Assembly (NCBI RefSeq): GCF_030056735.1
Contig: NZ_JASHKN010000001.1
Coordinates: 372,001 to 436,000, forward strand
DNA: 64,000 nt
Direction of reading: 5' to 3'
Origin: Rhodococcus sp. IEGM 1409
GTDB lineage: Bacteria > Actinomycetota > Actinomycetes > Mycobacteriales > Mycobacteriaceae
The notes beneath the pieces are model-generated. The model saw only the letters and a program-made list of their open reading frames with translations, had not been told where the DNA came from and ran no database searches. Each line of letters starts with the position of its first letter. Position 1 is the stretch's first letter. The position numbers were made by a program, and so were the translations under genes. Shown here one piece after another: positions 31,110-39,700 of this stretch.

Positions 31110-31793
31110 TCACAAGCCCTCGATCGCTTCGCGGATCGTATGTGGGCCAGAGGTCAGAACCAATATCTTGCCAACGCTGGACGGCGCATCGATGAGCGCC
31201 TCGACCACGGCGGCGACGTCGGCACGCGACACAGAGCCGCGATCGACGGGCGGCTGCGCAAGCAATACTTCACCGGTCGGGTCGTCGTCCGTCAGAAGGC
31301 CTGGCCGAAGAATCGTCCAGTCCAGCGAAGTCCTTGCCTGGAGGTCTTCCTCCGCCGCAGTCTTCGCCCGCAGGTACGCGGCAAAAACCTCGTCGGTGCC
31401 CTCGGGTAATTCGTCACCGGCACCCATGGCGCTGATCTGAATGAACCGACGCACTCCCGCTTTCTCGGCGGCAGCGGCCAACAGCACCGCCGCGGCTCGG
31501 TCGACGGAGTCCTTGCGTTCGATCGAGCTACCCGGTCCGGCGCCCGCGGCGAAGACTGCCACGTCGGCACCGCCCAGTACCTTCGCAACTTCTTCGACCG
31601 TCGACGATTCCAGGTCGATCACCACGGGGAACGCTCCAAGCGTGCGGACCGCACCCTCGTGCGCAGAATTGCGGATCAGCGCTACCGGCCGATCACCATG
31701 CCCAGCCAGCAGGTACGTCAGGTGCTGCGCAATCTTGCCGTGCCCACCGGCAATGACTACGCGTCGTTCGTCCACACTTCGATGTTCCGTCAT
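31110..31793 (-). CDS. NAD(P)-binding (atypical SDR/NmrA-like) protein
   Basis: 227 residues from ATG 31793 with GGAG 8 nt upstream. Rossmann motif VVIAGGHGKIAQHL (GxxGxxG), then AVFAAGAGPGSS and a QISAMGAGDELPEG strand, as in the YhfK/SDR_a5-like family. The catalytic YxxxK is replaced by YLRAKTAAEE, compatible with the family. Probably binds NADPH and acts as a redox sensor or small reductase. Divergent from arsC, co-directional with the GntR gene. Confidence 0.85.
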   Translation of the reverse strand: MTEHRSVDERRVVIAGGHGKIAQHLTYLLAGHGDRPVALIRNSAHEGAVRTLGAFPVVIDLESSTVEEVAKVLGGADVAVFAAGAGPGSSIERKDSVDRAAAVLLAAAAEKAGVRRFIQISAMGAGDELPEGTDEVFAAYLRAKTAAEEDLQARTSLDWTILRPGLLTDDDPTGEVLLAQPPVDRGSVSRADVAAVVEALIDAPSSVGKILVLTSGPHTIREAIEGL

Positions 31794-31887
31794 CGTTTTC
31801 TCCTCACACGTCGGTACTTCAAGTGCAGCACGCCGGAGCGGCTCGTTGTTCCCCTGTTTGTCCCGCGAGTTCGGACGCAGAGGCAGA

Positions 31888-32241
31888 ATGACGAACATGG
31901 CATCTGCAACCATCTTCCACAATCAACGGTGCAACACCTCGCGGACTGTTCTCGGGCTCATCCGGGATGCCGGAATCGAACCCACCATCGTCAAGTACCT
32001 CGATACTCCGCCTACCCGATCCGAGCTGGAAAAACTCCTCGCCGACGCCGGCCTCGAGCCCAGTCAAGCGGTTCGCAAGCGCGAAACGCAGTACAAGGAA
32101 CTCGGACTCGCCGACGCTTCCGAATCCGAGATCCTCGACGCGATGATCGAGCACCCAATTCTGATCGAACGCCCATTCGTCGTCACTGACAAGGGCACCG
32201 TGCTCGCGCGTCCGGCAGCCAAGGTGGAAGAGGTTCTCTGA
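31888..32241 (+). CDS. ArsC-family arsenate reductase-like protein
   Basis: 117 residues from ATG 31888 (31897 is an alternative). Thioredoxin-fold ArsC/Spx family; the active-site loop HNQRCNTSRTVL keeps the nucleophilic Cys of glutaredoxin-dependent arsenate reductases (E. coli HNPACGTSRNTL). A downstream IERPFVVTD segment matches the Arg-containing oxyanion site. No other ars genes are near, so the role may be arsenate reduction or another thiol function. Confidence 0.85.
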   Translation: MTNMASATIFHNQRCNTSRTVLGLIRDAGIEPTIVKYLDTPPTRSELEKLLADAGLEPSQAVRKRETQYKELGLADASESEILDAMIEHPILIERPFVVTDKGTVLARPAAKVEEVL

Positions 32242-32254
32242 CAGCGTCTACTAC

Positions 32255-33472
32255 TCAAAGCGGATCGCGGGCGATCGGACAGGACATACACCGCGGTCCG
32301 CCACGACCGGAGCCCAGTTCGGAACCCGCGATCCGCAAAACCTCGATACCCGAGGCCTCCAACCTGGCGTTCGTTTCGACGTTGCGCTCGTACGCGACAA
32401 CGACGCCAGGTTCGACGGCCAACGTGTTGTTGCCGTCGTCCCACTGCTCACGCTCGGCCGTCACCGTGTCGAGTCCGGTGTCGATCACACGAAGTTTTCC
32501 GATTCCCATGGCGTCGGCCGCCGCTTCGAGGAACGGCGTCGCACCGCGGATACTCACACCGTCGTCTTCCTTACGCAGGGTGAACGCCGACAATGTGTCC
32601 TGGATGGCCGGGTACATGACGACCGCGTCGGCCTCGACCATCGTGCAGACCGTGTCGAGATGCATCGACGCTCGGCGTTGCTCGATTGGCACAACCAACA
32701 CCGTGTGAGCGAGACCGTCGTCGAAGACACTGCGCGCCAATGCTTCTGCTCCAGCGGGTGACGTCCGCTCACCGACGCCGATTGCGATCACCCCCGGTGC
32801 GAGAAGCAGCACGTCCCCTCCCTCGACAGGAGCGGTGTGGGACTCGTACGCGCGGCGCACGCCCTTGAATCGAGGGTGATGGGCGTACACGAGATCAGTG
32901 ATCGAGGATTCGCGAGCTCGCGCCGACAACGCCAAGGACGTGATGATCACCCGCGGCCCGACCCAGAACGACGAATCGCGGGTGAAGAGCAAATTGGGCA
33001 GGGGGTCGATCACGAAGTCACCGCCGTGATGCATCCTGCGCACCAACGAGGTCGAGTCGGCATCGATCGGCAGCTCGTCGAACGTCATTCCGGCAGTGAG
33101 GATCGACGACAGCTCCCCCGGCTCGACCTGTCGCAAGTACGCGGCCAGGTGTTGTCCGAGCGCGTGCCCGATCTTGCGTGCATCGACGGCAGCCGCGATT
33201 CCCTGGATCCTGGCTGCGCCACTGACCTCGAGTGCCTCGGTGAGGAGATCGGACAAGAGCAGTACCTCGACGCCGCGCTCACGAAGGACGGTCGCAAACT
33301 GATCGTGCTCTTCCTGCGCACGGTCCACCCACGGCAACGCGTCGAACAGCAGCTCGTCGTTGTTGCGCGGGGTCAACCGTTTCAACTCGTCGCCAGGCCG
33401 ATGAAGAATGACCGATCGCAAGCGGCCCACCTCGGAATCGACACCGAGGGGGACGGAGCCAGAAGCGTTCAT
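32255..33472 (-). CDS. arcA: Arginine deiminase
   Basis: 405 residues. Hydrolyses arginine to citrulline and ammonia. Catalytic elements: LLFTRDSS (Asp), [15 protein letters not shown] (His) and the C-terminal nucleophile [10 protein letters not shown] (Cys). No ornithine carbamoyltransferase, carbamate kinase or antiporter gene accompanies it, as for Rv1001 of M. tuberculosis, so it is not part of a fermentative ADI operon. It may feed citrulline and ammonia under acid stress. Start ATG 33472. Confidence 0.94.
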   Translation of the reverse strand: MNASGSVPLGVDSEVGRLRSVILHRPGDELKRLTPRNNDELLFDALPWVDRAQEEHDQFATVLRERGVEVLLLSDLLTEALEVSGAARIQGIAAAVDARKIGHALGQHLAAYLRQVEPGELSSILTAGMTFDELPIDADSTSLVRRMHHGGDFVIDPLPNLLFTRDSSFWVGPRVIITSLALSARARESSITDLVYAHHPRFKGVRRAYESHTAPVEGGDVLLLAPGVIAIGVGERTSPAGAEALARSVFDDGLAHTVLVVPIEQRRASMHLDTVCTMVEADAVVMYPAIQDTLSAFTLRKEDDGVSIRGATPFLEAAADAMGIGKLRVIDTGLDTVTAEREQWDDGNNTLAVEPGVVVAYERNVETNARLEASGIEVLRIAGSELGSGRGGPRCMSCPIARDPL

Positions 33473-33571
33473 GAGTGAACACTAATCCCGTGGGCCCCAC
33501 CCGGCAGGGAGAAGCAGCAGCCTTACCGGCCCGCGTAACGTCTAATCCGACGCAGGCGAGAGGACTACGGA

Positions 33572-34060
33572 ATGGGCAGTACGGATCAAGCGGCGCTGAG
33601 CGGCGCCGGAATCGACAGGTTCACCGGACGCTGGGTCGGAGCTGGAGCCGGACATTTCCCAACCATCGACGACTTCGAGTACTCCGAGGAGATCGAGTTC
33701 GCGGCCACTCCGAAACCGTTTGTCACCTACTCGTCTCGCACTCGCGGGCTCCCCGACGGCCGACCGCTTCACATGGAATCGGGATACCTGCGCCCAACAC
33801 CTGGTGGCGAGCTCGAACTGCTCGTCAGTCAACCCACCGGATTTGTCGAGATCCACCGCGGCACCCTCGACTCCGAAGGCACTCTCGCCTTGACCCGTCT
33901 CACGCTCGCAGCATCGCCCGACGCAAAGCCCGTTCGCGACGTCCGACGCGTCATGCGGGTCCAGGGCGACACGCTGACATACGACTTGTGGATGGCGCAC
34001 GGCGACACCCCGCTGACGCATCACCTCCACGCCACTCTTCATCGGGCGACGGACCGGTAG
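33572..34060 (+). CDS. Nitrobindin-like heme-binding beta-barrel protein
   Basis: 162 residues. FABP-like THAP4/nitrobindin signature: [19 protein letters not shown], an EEIEF strand, LHMESGYLR and a C-terminal HHLHATLHR containing the likely proximal heme His. Family members bind ferric heme in a shallow barrel, react with NO and isomerise peroxynitrite. The gene lies 5 nt before a SoxR-type regulator and is certainly co-transcribed with it, suggesting a shared NO or redox role. Confidence 0.88.
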   Translation: MGSTDQAALSGAGIDRFTGRWVGAGAGHFPTIDDFEYSEEIEFAATPKPFVTYSSRTRGLPDGRPLHMESGYLRPTPGGELELLVSQPTGFVEIHRGTLDSEGTLALTRLTLAASPDAKPVRDVRRVMRVQGDTLTYDLWMAHGDTPLTHHLHATLHRATDR

Positions 34061-34065
34061 TCGTC

Positions 34066-34545
34066 ATGGAGATGCCGTCGTGGAAGGCAAAGGAACTGAC
34101 GCCCGGCCAGCTCTCCGAGCGCAGCGGTGTGGCCGTCTCTGCCCTGCATTTCTACGAACGGGAAGGCCTCATCGTCAGTCGCCGGACCAGCGGCAACCAG
34201 CGTCGATACCAACGAGACACGCTTCGACGTGTCGCCTTCATCAGAATCTCGCAACGCGTCGGCATTCCGCTGTCGGAAATCCGGGAGGCCCTCGGCACAC
34301 TGCCTGAAGGCCGGACCCCCAACCGCGCAGACTGGGAAAGGTTGTCGACCGGGTGGCGGCGCCACCTCGATCTACGCATCGAGCAGTTGGAACGCCTGCG
34401 TGACAACCTCACCGGTTGCATCGGTTGCGGGTGTCTCTCGCTGGAGGGGTGCGCCCTCGCCAACCCTCACGATCAACTCGCGTCCGCCGGCCCGGGTGCG
34501 CGCGTTCTGGAGGTCGATTTCGGCGCCGATTCAGGCGAGAAATGA
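34066..34545 (+). CDS. soxR: SoxR-type MerR-family redox regulator
   Basis: 159 residues. N-terminal MerR HTH ([26 protein letters not shown]), dimerisation helix, then the [2Fe-2S] ligand pattern [12 protein letters not shown], exactly the SoxR spacing C-x2-C-x-C-x5-C. SoxR senses superoxide, redox-active compounds or NO through its cluster. Translation probably couples to the nitrobindin gene. The 3' end overlaps the convergent DUF2505 gene by 15 nt. There is no soxS; actinobacterial SoxR regulates oxidoreductase and exporter genes directly. Confidence 0.92.
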   Translation: MEMPSWKAKELTPGQLSERSGVAVSALHFYEREGLIVSRRTSGNQRRYQRDTLRRVAFIRISQRVGIPLSEIREALGTLPEGRTPNRADWERLSTGWRRHLDLRIEQLERLRDNLTGCIGCGCLSLEGCALANPHDQLASAGPGARVLEVDFGADSGEK

Positions 34546-35013
34546 CTCCACGGCGTCCCGATCGCGCCCGAGTAAGTCCTCGACGGTCTTCTTCAGCAAC
34601 TTCTCGATCTGGCCGCCGATAATCGGCATCTTCACTTCAGCCGTTCCGTCGACGACCAACCGCGTGCAGGACTCGGCGGCGGTGAGATCGAGCGTCGTCT
34701 CGATTCGGATCGGCAGTCCCTGCGCGATTCCAGTCACCGATCCTGCCGCACGTCCGTCCGACAGGGGTCCCCACCGATCGATCCGCTGCAGACCGAGTCG
34801 ACTCGGCGCAACCTTCGCAACCAGGCTCGGGAGGGAGGCGGAGTCTATTTCCTCGGACACCGATACTTCGATGGATCCGTCCACTGCTGCGATGTCCGAG
34901 GTGGCATACAGATCACCCAGTCGTACTTTCCAATAACTCGGGTCTGTCAAAGTTCGATGAACGTCGTCGATCGGATAATTGAATTCGATATCGAAGTGGA
35001 AGCTCTTCGGCAT
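34531..35013 (-). CDS. DUF2505 (START-like) protein
   Basis: 160 residues. The fold is suggested by the N-terminal [21 protein letters not shown], typical of polyketide-cyclase/START-like proteins, and the pattern of DUF2505 proteins of Corynebacteriales ([11 protein letters not shown] near the C-terminus). Such proteins hold a hydrophobic ligand; none is known here. 48 nt downstream of the SDR gene on the same strand and likely in its operon. Confidence 0.85.
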   Translation of the reverse strand: MPKSFHFDIEFNYPIDDVHRTLTDPSYWKVRLGDLYATSDIAAVDGSIEVSVSEEIDSASLPSLVAKVAPSRLGLQRIDRWGPLSDGRAAGSVTGIAQGLPIRIETTLDLTAAESCTRLVVDGTAEVKMPIIGGQIEKLLKKTVEDLLGRDRDAVESFLA

Positions 35014-35061
35014 GACCTTGGTCCCTATTTGATTAGATAACAGTCCCGACTGGGTTAATGC

Positions 35062-35907
35062 TCACCGCTTGAGCAATTTACCGAACTGGTCGTTCGCTTT
35101 TTGCATCACGAACTCGTAAGGCGGGGCAAACTTGCGCGCCCACCAGTATCCGAAACGGATGTCATTGGATGTGTAAACGAGATACTTGTTCTTCTCGATC
35201 CCCCGAACAATGCACGACGCTACCTTTTCCGGCGACACCGCGCGCTTCTCGAATCGGTGCGTGAGCTTTTCGACCCGCGGGTCATCCCTGTCGATACCCG
35301 CGATTTCCACGGTTCCCACCAAAGGCGTCTTCACCCCACCAGGCACAACAAGACTGACGCCGATGCCGTGCCGCTTCAGATCGAATCGCAGCACCTCGGA
35401 GACCCCGCGAAGGCCGAACTTGCTCGCACTGTAAGCAGCGTGCCACGGCAGGGCCAAGAGCCCCGCGGCCGACGACACGTTGACCAGGTGCCCACCCCTG
35501 CCTGCACGAATCATCGGCGGAACAAACGTCTCCATGACATGGATAGGCCCCATCAGATTGACGTCCACCATCGACTTCCAATGCCGATGTTCGAGGTTCT
35601 CAATAGTTCCCCAAGCTGAAATGCCGGCGATATTCATGACGACATCCATCGCAGAGAATTGAGTGTGAATCTCGGTACCGAATCTCACGACCTCGTCGTA
35701 GTCCGAGATATCGAGCGCCTTCGCCATGCTGACCGTGCCGCCGACGGCACCGACCATCGCGACAGTCTCCCCTAATCCGAGCTCATTGATATCGGTGAGA
35801 AACAATTCGGCACCAGCCTCGGATGCACGCAGCGCGGTTGCGCGTCCAATTCCACTACCAGCGCCGGTGATCAGACACTTCTTGCCGTCGAGCGACCTTA
35901 CAGACAT
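35062..35907 (-). CDS. SDR-family NAD(P)-dependent oxidoreductase
   Basis: 281 residues. Classical short-chain dehydrogenase: cofactor loop ITGAGSGIGRATAL, NIAG, catalytic Ser in LVNVSSAAG and YSASK with the Tyr and Lys. An Asp after beta-2 (LTDIN) favours NAD+. The C-terminus (YWWARKFAPPYEFVMQK) is like mycobacterial SDRs acting on fatty or sterol alcohols. Adjacent DUF2505 hints at a hydrophobic substrate; the actual one is unknown. Confidence 0.9.
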   Translation of the reverse strand: MSVRSLDGKKCLITGAGSGIGRATALRASEAGAELFLTDINELGLGETVAMVGAVGGTVSMAKALDISDYDEVVRFGTEIHTQFSAMDVVMNIAGISAWGTIENLEHRHWKSMVDVNLMGPIHVMETFVPPMIRAGRGGHLVNVSSAAGLLALPWHAAYSASKFGLRGVSEVLRFDLKRHGIGVSLVVPGGVKTPLVGTVEIAGIDRDDPRVEKLTHRFEKRAVSPEKVASCIVRGIEKNKYLVYTSNDIRFGYWWARKFAPPYEFVMQKANDQFGKLLKR

Positions 35908-36049
35908 GGATGAACACTCCCCCGCACTCGTACTGTGGACATGCGGGAAAGTCTACGCACGCACGGTGCGGCCGCCTCGAAACTCGCAAGGCGACCAGCG
36001 AGTGCGGCCGCACTCCACAAATGTTCGGTGGGGACGACCGCACACAGCG

Positions 36050-36205
36050 CTACAGACGCTGCATCATCTGCTCCTGATAGCCCCTGACCGTACGGTCGAG
36101 TTCTTCCGCCGCTACATCGTCCCCACGCTTGCGCGCGTCGTGGGCGCGATCCTGAATTTCACGGATTGCGCGGCGCAGTTCGTCATCGCTCATCGTGTGT
36201 TTCAT
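36050..36205 (-). CDS. Small helical hypothetical protein
   Basis: 51 residues from ATG 36205; ATG 36193 is an alternative. Highly charged and helical (DDELRRAIREIQDRAHDARK, ending GYQEQMMQRL). No ribosome site is obvious. The codon pattern is GC3-rich like its neighbours although the flanks are AT-rich, which supports real coding. No family recognised. Confidence 0.45.
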   Translation of the reverse strand: MKHTMSDDELRRAIREIQDRAHDARKRGDDVAAEELDRTVRGYQEQMMQRL

Positions 36206-36244
36206 ATCACAATTCTGCACCTGCCCAGAGGGTTTAGCTAGCAC

Positions 36245-36684
36245 CGATCACGTTCCGGCAAACCGTTCAAGGTTCAACTCGGAAGTGACCCCCACGACAT
36301 CACAAAGAAGCAGCCAAATTGCGACCCCAATCATTCAAACCCTGCCTGAACTGCAGTTTTTCAACCGAAACACTCTCGAAAAACCAGGCTAACGCTTAGC
36401 TAATATCGCAAAAACAGGCAAATGGTTTGATAAAGGTCATCTTAGCCAAGTACTGAAAGGTTCGAATAGCGCAACCGTAGCTGCGTATTTCCATGCGGCG
36501 GATACCCAATGTGCGCTGAGACATAGCTGAGCACTCGATGACCCTATGAATCGAATCTCGGACATATTTGACAACTACTCTACTAAACAGACTACGGTGA
36601 GCTACCGATCGGTTATCCGCGTGATACCGTAGGATTCACTGAACGGACAATTGCTAGCTAGAGAGGATTACGGGGCGGTTCACA
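36245..36684 (+). promoter_or_regulatory. AT-rich control region of the EspR-like gene, with an MprA-box-like repeat
   Basis: 440 nt without a gene and much richer in A/T than the rest of the window. GCTGAGA (36515-36521) and GCTGAGC (36526-36532) are direct repeats 11 nt apart, the same arrangement as in front of mprA and pepD. TTGACA at 36568-36573 is the best -35 candidate, with TACGGT at 36593-36598 a loosely spaced -10. The AT-richness suits binding of nucleoid-associated proteins, including EspR itself. Confidence 0.5.
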
Positions 36685-37101
36685 ATGGCTGACTTTGCAG
36701 AACGATTGAACAAACTGTTCGACAGTGTTCATCCTCCGGGGCGCAAACCCCACACCAATGCCGAGGTTGCGGCAGCGCTTATCGAAGACGGCCATCAGAT
36801 CTCCAAGCCGTACATCTCGCAGCTCCGCTCGGGACAGCGCACCAATCCGTCCGACGAGACAGTCGCAGCATTCGCCAGGTTCTTCAAGGTGAAGCCCGAC
36901 TACTTCTTCAACGACATCTACGCAGCCAAGATCGATCACGACCTCGAGCTGCTCTCGCAGCTCCAAGGCTACGGTCTTCGCCGCCTCTCGAGCCGTGCAT
37001 TCGACCTCTCGGAAGAATCGCAGAATCTGCTCACCACGATGGCTGAAAAGCTTCGCGCGAGTGAAGGATTGCCAGAGGTTCCGCCTGACGCGTCACGCTG
37101 A
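36685..37101 (+). CDS. espR: EspR-like nucleoid-associated transcriptional regulator
   Basis: 138 residues. It begins FAERLNKLFDSVHPPGRKPH and continues with ISKPYISQLRSGQRTNPS, the HTH of mycobacterial EspR (Rv3849), then a C-terminal dimerisation region. The length and pattern match EspR, which in M. tuberculosis controls the espACD/ESX-1 system and many cell-wall genes and acts as a nucleoid protein. There are no ESX genes in this window. Here it faces a three-gene surface-protein/ImmA/membrane-protein operon. The unusually long AT-rich leader suggests autoregulation. Confidence 0.9.
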   Translation: MADFAERLNKLFDSVHPPGRKPHTNAEVAAALIEDGHQISKPYISQLRSGQRTNPSDETVAAFARFFKVKPDYFFNDIYAAKIDHDLELLSQLQGYGLRRLSSRAFDLSEESQNLLTTMAEKLRASEGLPEVPPDASR

Positions 37102-37150
37102 TGCGAAAGTACTGAAGTGGCGAGAGCGCTGAAATACCGAAATGACATGG

Positions 37151-37179
37151 AGTAGGTCGACTATGAACGTCGACCTACT
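37151..37179. terminator. Terminator at the espR / membrane-protein junction
   Basis: AGTAGGTCGAC and GTCGACCTACT form an 11-bp perfect stem around TATGAAC, followed by TTTT on the plus strand. It overlaps the last codons of the convergent membrane-protein gene. Confidence 0.8.
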
Positions 37180-38162
37180 TTTGTCGTTTCATCGAGTTCT
37201 TTCGCCAACAACAAGACCCAGCGGCGCGCCGACATCTTCTCCGGTGGTGCAATCCATCTGGTGTCCAACACATCCGAGGCCAACGGATCCGCGATCCACC
37301 CTGCCAGTATTCCCGCATGTGCAGTGACCGCCCGTGGCGGTTCCTGTCCACCGACGTCGAACATACCGGCGCCGGACTGGATGTACATTGCATCCATGAT
37401 CTGGGCGATCATGTCCGATGCTCGCAGCACAGACGTACTTCCAGCACTGTCCGCGTCGACAACCTCGGGGAATCGCTTGACGAGGAGCGCGTGCATCCGC
37501 CGCAGACGATACAAATCCCGTCGTGCGCGCAACCAGGTCTCGAGAAGCACCCACGTGATGCCCAGCGCTATAAGAACACTCGACGCAGCGATGAACCAAA
37601 CACCTGCGCCCGTCCAGACATCCGATTCGAGTGCCCCTGTGCCACCGATCGATTCGACCAGCATCACGACGACCACGACAAGCAGGATCGACGAACCCGT
37701 CACGATCAATGCGATACCGCGACCCAACGGCGCCCACGCGACGTGTCGTAGACCCGTCGAAATAACAAGGGACAGAGCGACGATGACAAAGATCAGAGCC
37801 GGCGCCGGGTAACCGAAAAGAACCGCGATCGCCACCAGCAGCCCCACCGAGTACAGCACCGTGGCGAGACCGCGCATCGCTGGACGCGACATCACCGGCC
37901 AAGCAGACACGGCGCCGACTGCGCTGGACGCAGACAACGCTGTCCACAAGACGATGACGATCATCGCCGCGGCATGCTGCTCCGGCGCAATGCGATCGAC
38001 GATGTCCCACACCGCCGGCACCATGACCGTCGAGGACAACGCGACCGAGAAGCCTGCAAAGACCATCGACATTCGCAAAGGCGTAGCGGTGCGCGCGACA
38101 ACTCGCCCCAGTCTCGCGCCGGCTGCAACCCAGACGAGAAGGGCCACAGCCCAAAAGATCAT
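37161..38162 (-). CDS. Polytopic membrane protein, MAB_1171c-like
   Basis: 333 residues from ATG 38162. Seven hydrophobic helices occupy residues 1-225 (first MIFWAVALLVWVAAGARLG), followed by a soluble C-terminal domain of about 110 residues with RRDLYRLRRMHALLVKRFP. This layout fits the MAB_1171c-type family of actinobacterial proteins that are regularly paired with a small XRE or ImmA-type gene; the transporter label given to that family is not proven. ATG overlaps the ImmA/IrrE stop by 4 nt, so they are translationally coupled. Last gene of the operon. Confidence 0.75.
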   Translation of the reverse strand: MIFWAVALLVWVAAGARLGRVVARTATPLRMSMVFAGFSVALSSTVMVPAVWDIVDRIAPEQHAAAMIVIVLWTALSASSAVGAVSAWPVMSRPAMRGLATVLYSVGLLVAIAVLFGYPAPALIFVIVALSLVISTGLRHVAWAPLGRGIALIVTGSSILLVVVVVMLVESIGGTGALESDVWTGAGVWFIAASSVLIALGITWVLLETWLRARRDLYRLRRMHALLVKRFPEVVDADSAGSTSVLRASDMIAQIMDAMYIQSGAGMFDVGGQEPPRAVTAHAGILAGWIADPLASDVLDTRWIAPPEKMSARRWVLLLAKELDETTKVGRRS

Positions 38163-38659
38163 CCGATCGCCTCGTCGTACCGCAACACCGACAGGGGTGT
38201 TCCACGGCCACTCATCGTTCGCAGACGCATGATCAACATGGACGCAAACGTTTCGGCTTCCCACTCCGCGATGTCATCCACCGGCACGGGCTCGTTGCGC
38301 CGCAAAGAGCGTTGGCTCAGCATGTACGCGATCAAATCGTCACTGACTTCGAGCGTCGCCTCGGCGATCTCGGCGCCCTCGTGACGAAACACTATGTGCC
38401 CCAACTCGTGTGCCAGGGTTCGCTCGACATTGGGCAGTCCGGGAGCCAAGACGATGACATCGTGATCGTCGTAGGCTCGACGCTGACCGCACACTCCGGT
38501 GGCGAGCGGGGTTTCCAGATCGATCTCGATCGGGCGACCACGCTCGCGGGCGACTGTCTGCACCACCGTCAGCAGTGACACGGCCTCCGACGACGCTGCT
38601 GCGTCACATACGGCATCCACCGCAGCCAGAACGCGGCGATGTGAACGTCTGTCCGGCAC
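38159..38659 (-). CDS. ImmA/IrrE-family zinc metallopeptidase
   Basis: 166 residues. Catalytic HELGH at RTLAHELGHIVFRHEG, with the third ligand probably in EWEAETFAS. Preceded by a small helical N-terminus and IEIDLETPLATGVCGQRR. Soluble, no signal. ImmA/IrrE proteases cleave XRE-type repressors in response to a signal, so the EspR-like XRE protein encoded next door is a conceivable substrate (inference). It lies 3 nt after the Thr-rich surface protein gene and overlaps the membrane-protein gene. Confidence 0.88.
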   Translation of the reverse strand: MPDRRSHRRVLAAVDAVCDAAASSEAVSLLTVVQTVARERGRPIEIDLETPLATGVCGQRRAYDDHDVIVLAPGLPNVERTLAHELGHIVFRHEGAEIAEATLEVSDDLIAYMLSQRSLRRNEPVPVDDIAEWEAETFASMLIMRLRTMSGRGTPLSVLRYDEAIG

Positions 38660-38662
38660 GAC

Positions 38663-39700
38663 TCACGCACCTCCCTGTGATCCGGGTGCCAAGAACTCGG
38701 CACGTGCGGCAGCCATACGCGCCTTCTGCAGCGATGCTCCGCGGAAAGTCATTGCTCCCGCACCAGCCGCAACGACCGCCATCCCGCCCACACCGCCGGC
38801 GACGGCGGCAGCGTTGAGAATCGGTGGAAGCCCTTGAGTGAACGCCGTCGGAAATGCCTGCGGGTTGTCACTGGGAGTCGCGACGTTCGGAGTATTCGAC
38901 GGTACCTGGGGAGCTACGGGTGCCGGTGCGGCCAGGATCTCGGGGACCGATGGTGCTTCGACTGCGCCCGGCGCTGCGTTCGCCGGTCCACCGGAAGCGG
39001 GTGCAGGTGCTCCGCCACCCGCTGACGGTCCCTGCGGATCAGACGGCCCCGCCGGCGGAGCCGCTACCGCGGGCGACTGCTCGGAACTCGGCTGCGATTC
39101 GGAGGGAGACTGCGTATCGGAGGGAGACTGCGTCTCGGAGGGTGCTTCACTCGAAGAATTTTCAGCCGGCGAGGTCGCAGGCGTGACCGAGGAAGTGTCG
39201 CTTGGCCGAAACACCGAGGAACTGGCGGAGGTTTCGGTCGTCGTGGGCTCAGTCGTCGTCGTGGTCGGCTCGGTCGTCGTGGGCTCAGTCGTCGTCGTGG
39301 TCGGCTCGGTCGTCGTCGTGGTCGGCTCAGTCGTCGTCGTGGTCGGCTCAGTCGTCGTCGTCGTGGGCTCGGCCGTCGTCGTGGTCGGCTCGGTCGTCGT
39401 CGTGGTCGGCTCGGTCGTCGTCGTGGTCGGCTCAGTCGTCGTGGTCGTCGGTACTACCGTCGTTCCGCAGTTGTGGTGGTGACAATGCCAGCCGTAATTG
39501 CCGTTGCCGCCACCGTTGTTGCCGTTGCCGCCGCCGTTGTTGCCGTAATTGCCGTTGCCGTTGCCGTTGTTTCCATCGCCGTTATTGCCACCGGGTTGGG
39601 CGGCGACGATGGCGGGGAAGACCGATACGGCAAGGACGCCGATTCCCATCAGGCACATCACAGCAACAAGCATCATCGCTAGCCGTCGTGGCTGGCTCAT
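38663..39700 (-). CDS. Secreted Thr/Pro-repeat (mucin-like) surface protein
   Basis: 345 residues from ATG 39700, preceded by a GGAGGA ribosome site. Order: signal peptide ending AIVAAQP; Asn/Gly-rich segment (residues about 38-70); a metal-like HCHHHNC cluster; nine PTTTT(T/A)E heptads with two PTTTE units interspersed; Ser/Glu/Pro-rich region; Ala/Pro-rich region; a C-terminal hydrophobic helix (AAAVAGGVGGMAVVAAGAG) followed by basic residues, as for a membrane-anchored wall protein. The Thr/Pro tract is a likely site for O-mannosylation by the pmt product in this window (inference). First gene of the surface-protein/ImmA/membrane-protein operon. Confidence 0.82.
   Translation of the reverse strand: MSQPRRLAMMLVAVMCLMGIGVLAVSVFPAIVAAQPGGNNGDGNNGNGNGNYGNNGGGNGNNGGGNGNYGWHCHHHNCGTTVVPTTTTTEPTTTTTEPTTTTTEPTTTTAEPTTTTTEPTTTTTEPTTTTTEPTTTTTEPTTTEPTTTTTEPTTTETSASSSVFRPSDTSSVTPATSPAENSSSEAPSETQSPSDTQSPSESQPSSEQSPAVAAPPAGPSDPQGPSAGGGAPAPASGGPANAAPGAVEAPSVPEILAAPAPVAPQVPSNTPNVATPSDNPQAFPTAFTQGLPPILNAAAVAGGVGGMAVVAAGAGAMTFRGASLQKARMAAARAEFLAPGSQGGA
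39233..39451 (-). repeat. In-frame tandem repeat encoding PTTTTTE units
   Basis: Nine 21-nt units and two 15-nt units, built of ACG/ACC/ACT Thr codons with a CCG-GAG/GAA core. The mixture of 21- and 15-nt units and near-identity of units point to slippage, always in multiples of 3, so copy number may vary between strains without breaking the frame. Confidence 0.9.

Noticed and set aside
31441..31887. Extension of the ArsC frame far upstream
   Set aside because: The upstream part is antisense to the NAD(P)-binding gene and unlike ArsC; the family starts at 31888 or 31897.
36000..36015. Perfect 16-bp palindrome GAGTGCGGCCGCACTC, with a nearby GTGCGGCCGC copy at 35966
   Set aside because: Located at neither a clear promoter nor a gene end; likely chance in GC-rich DNA, so not listed as a feature.
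39233..39451. Regular short repeats considered as a CRISPR array
   Set aside because: Units are contiguous 15/21-nt coding repeats without spacers, in frame within a secreted protein; no cas genes nearby.
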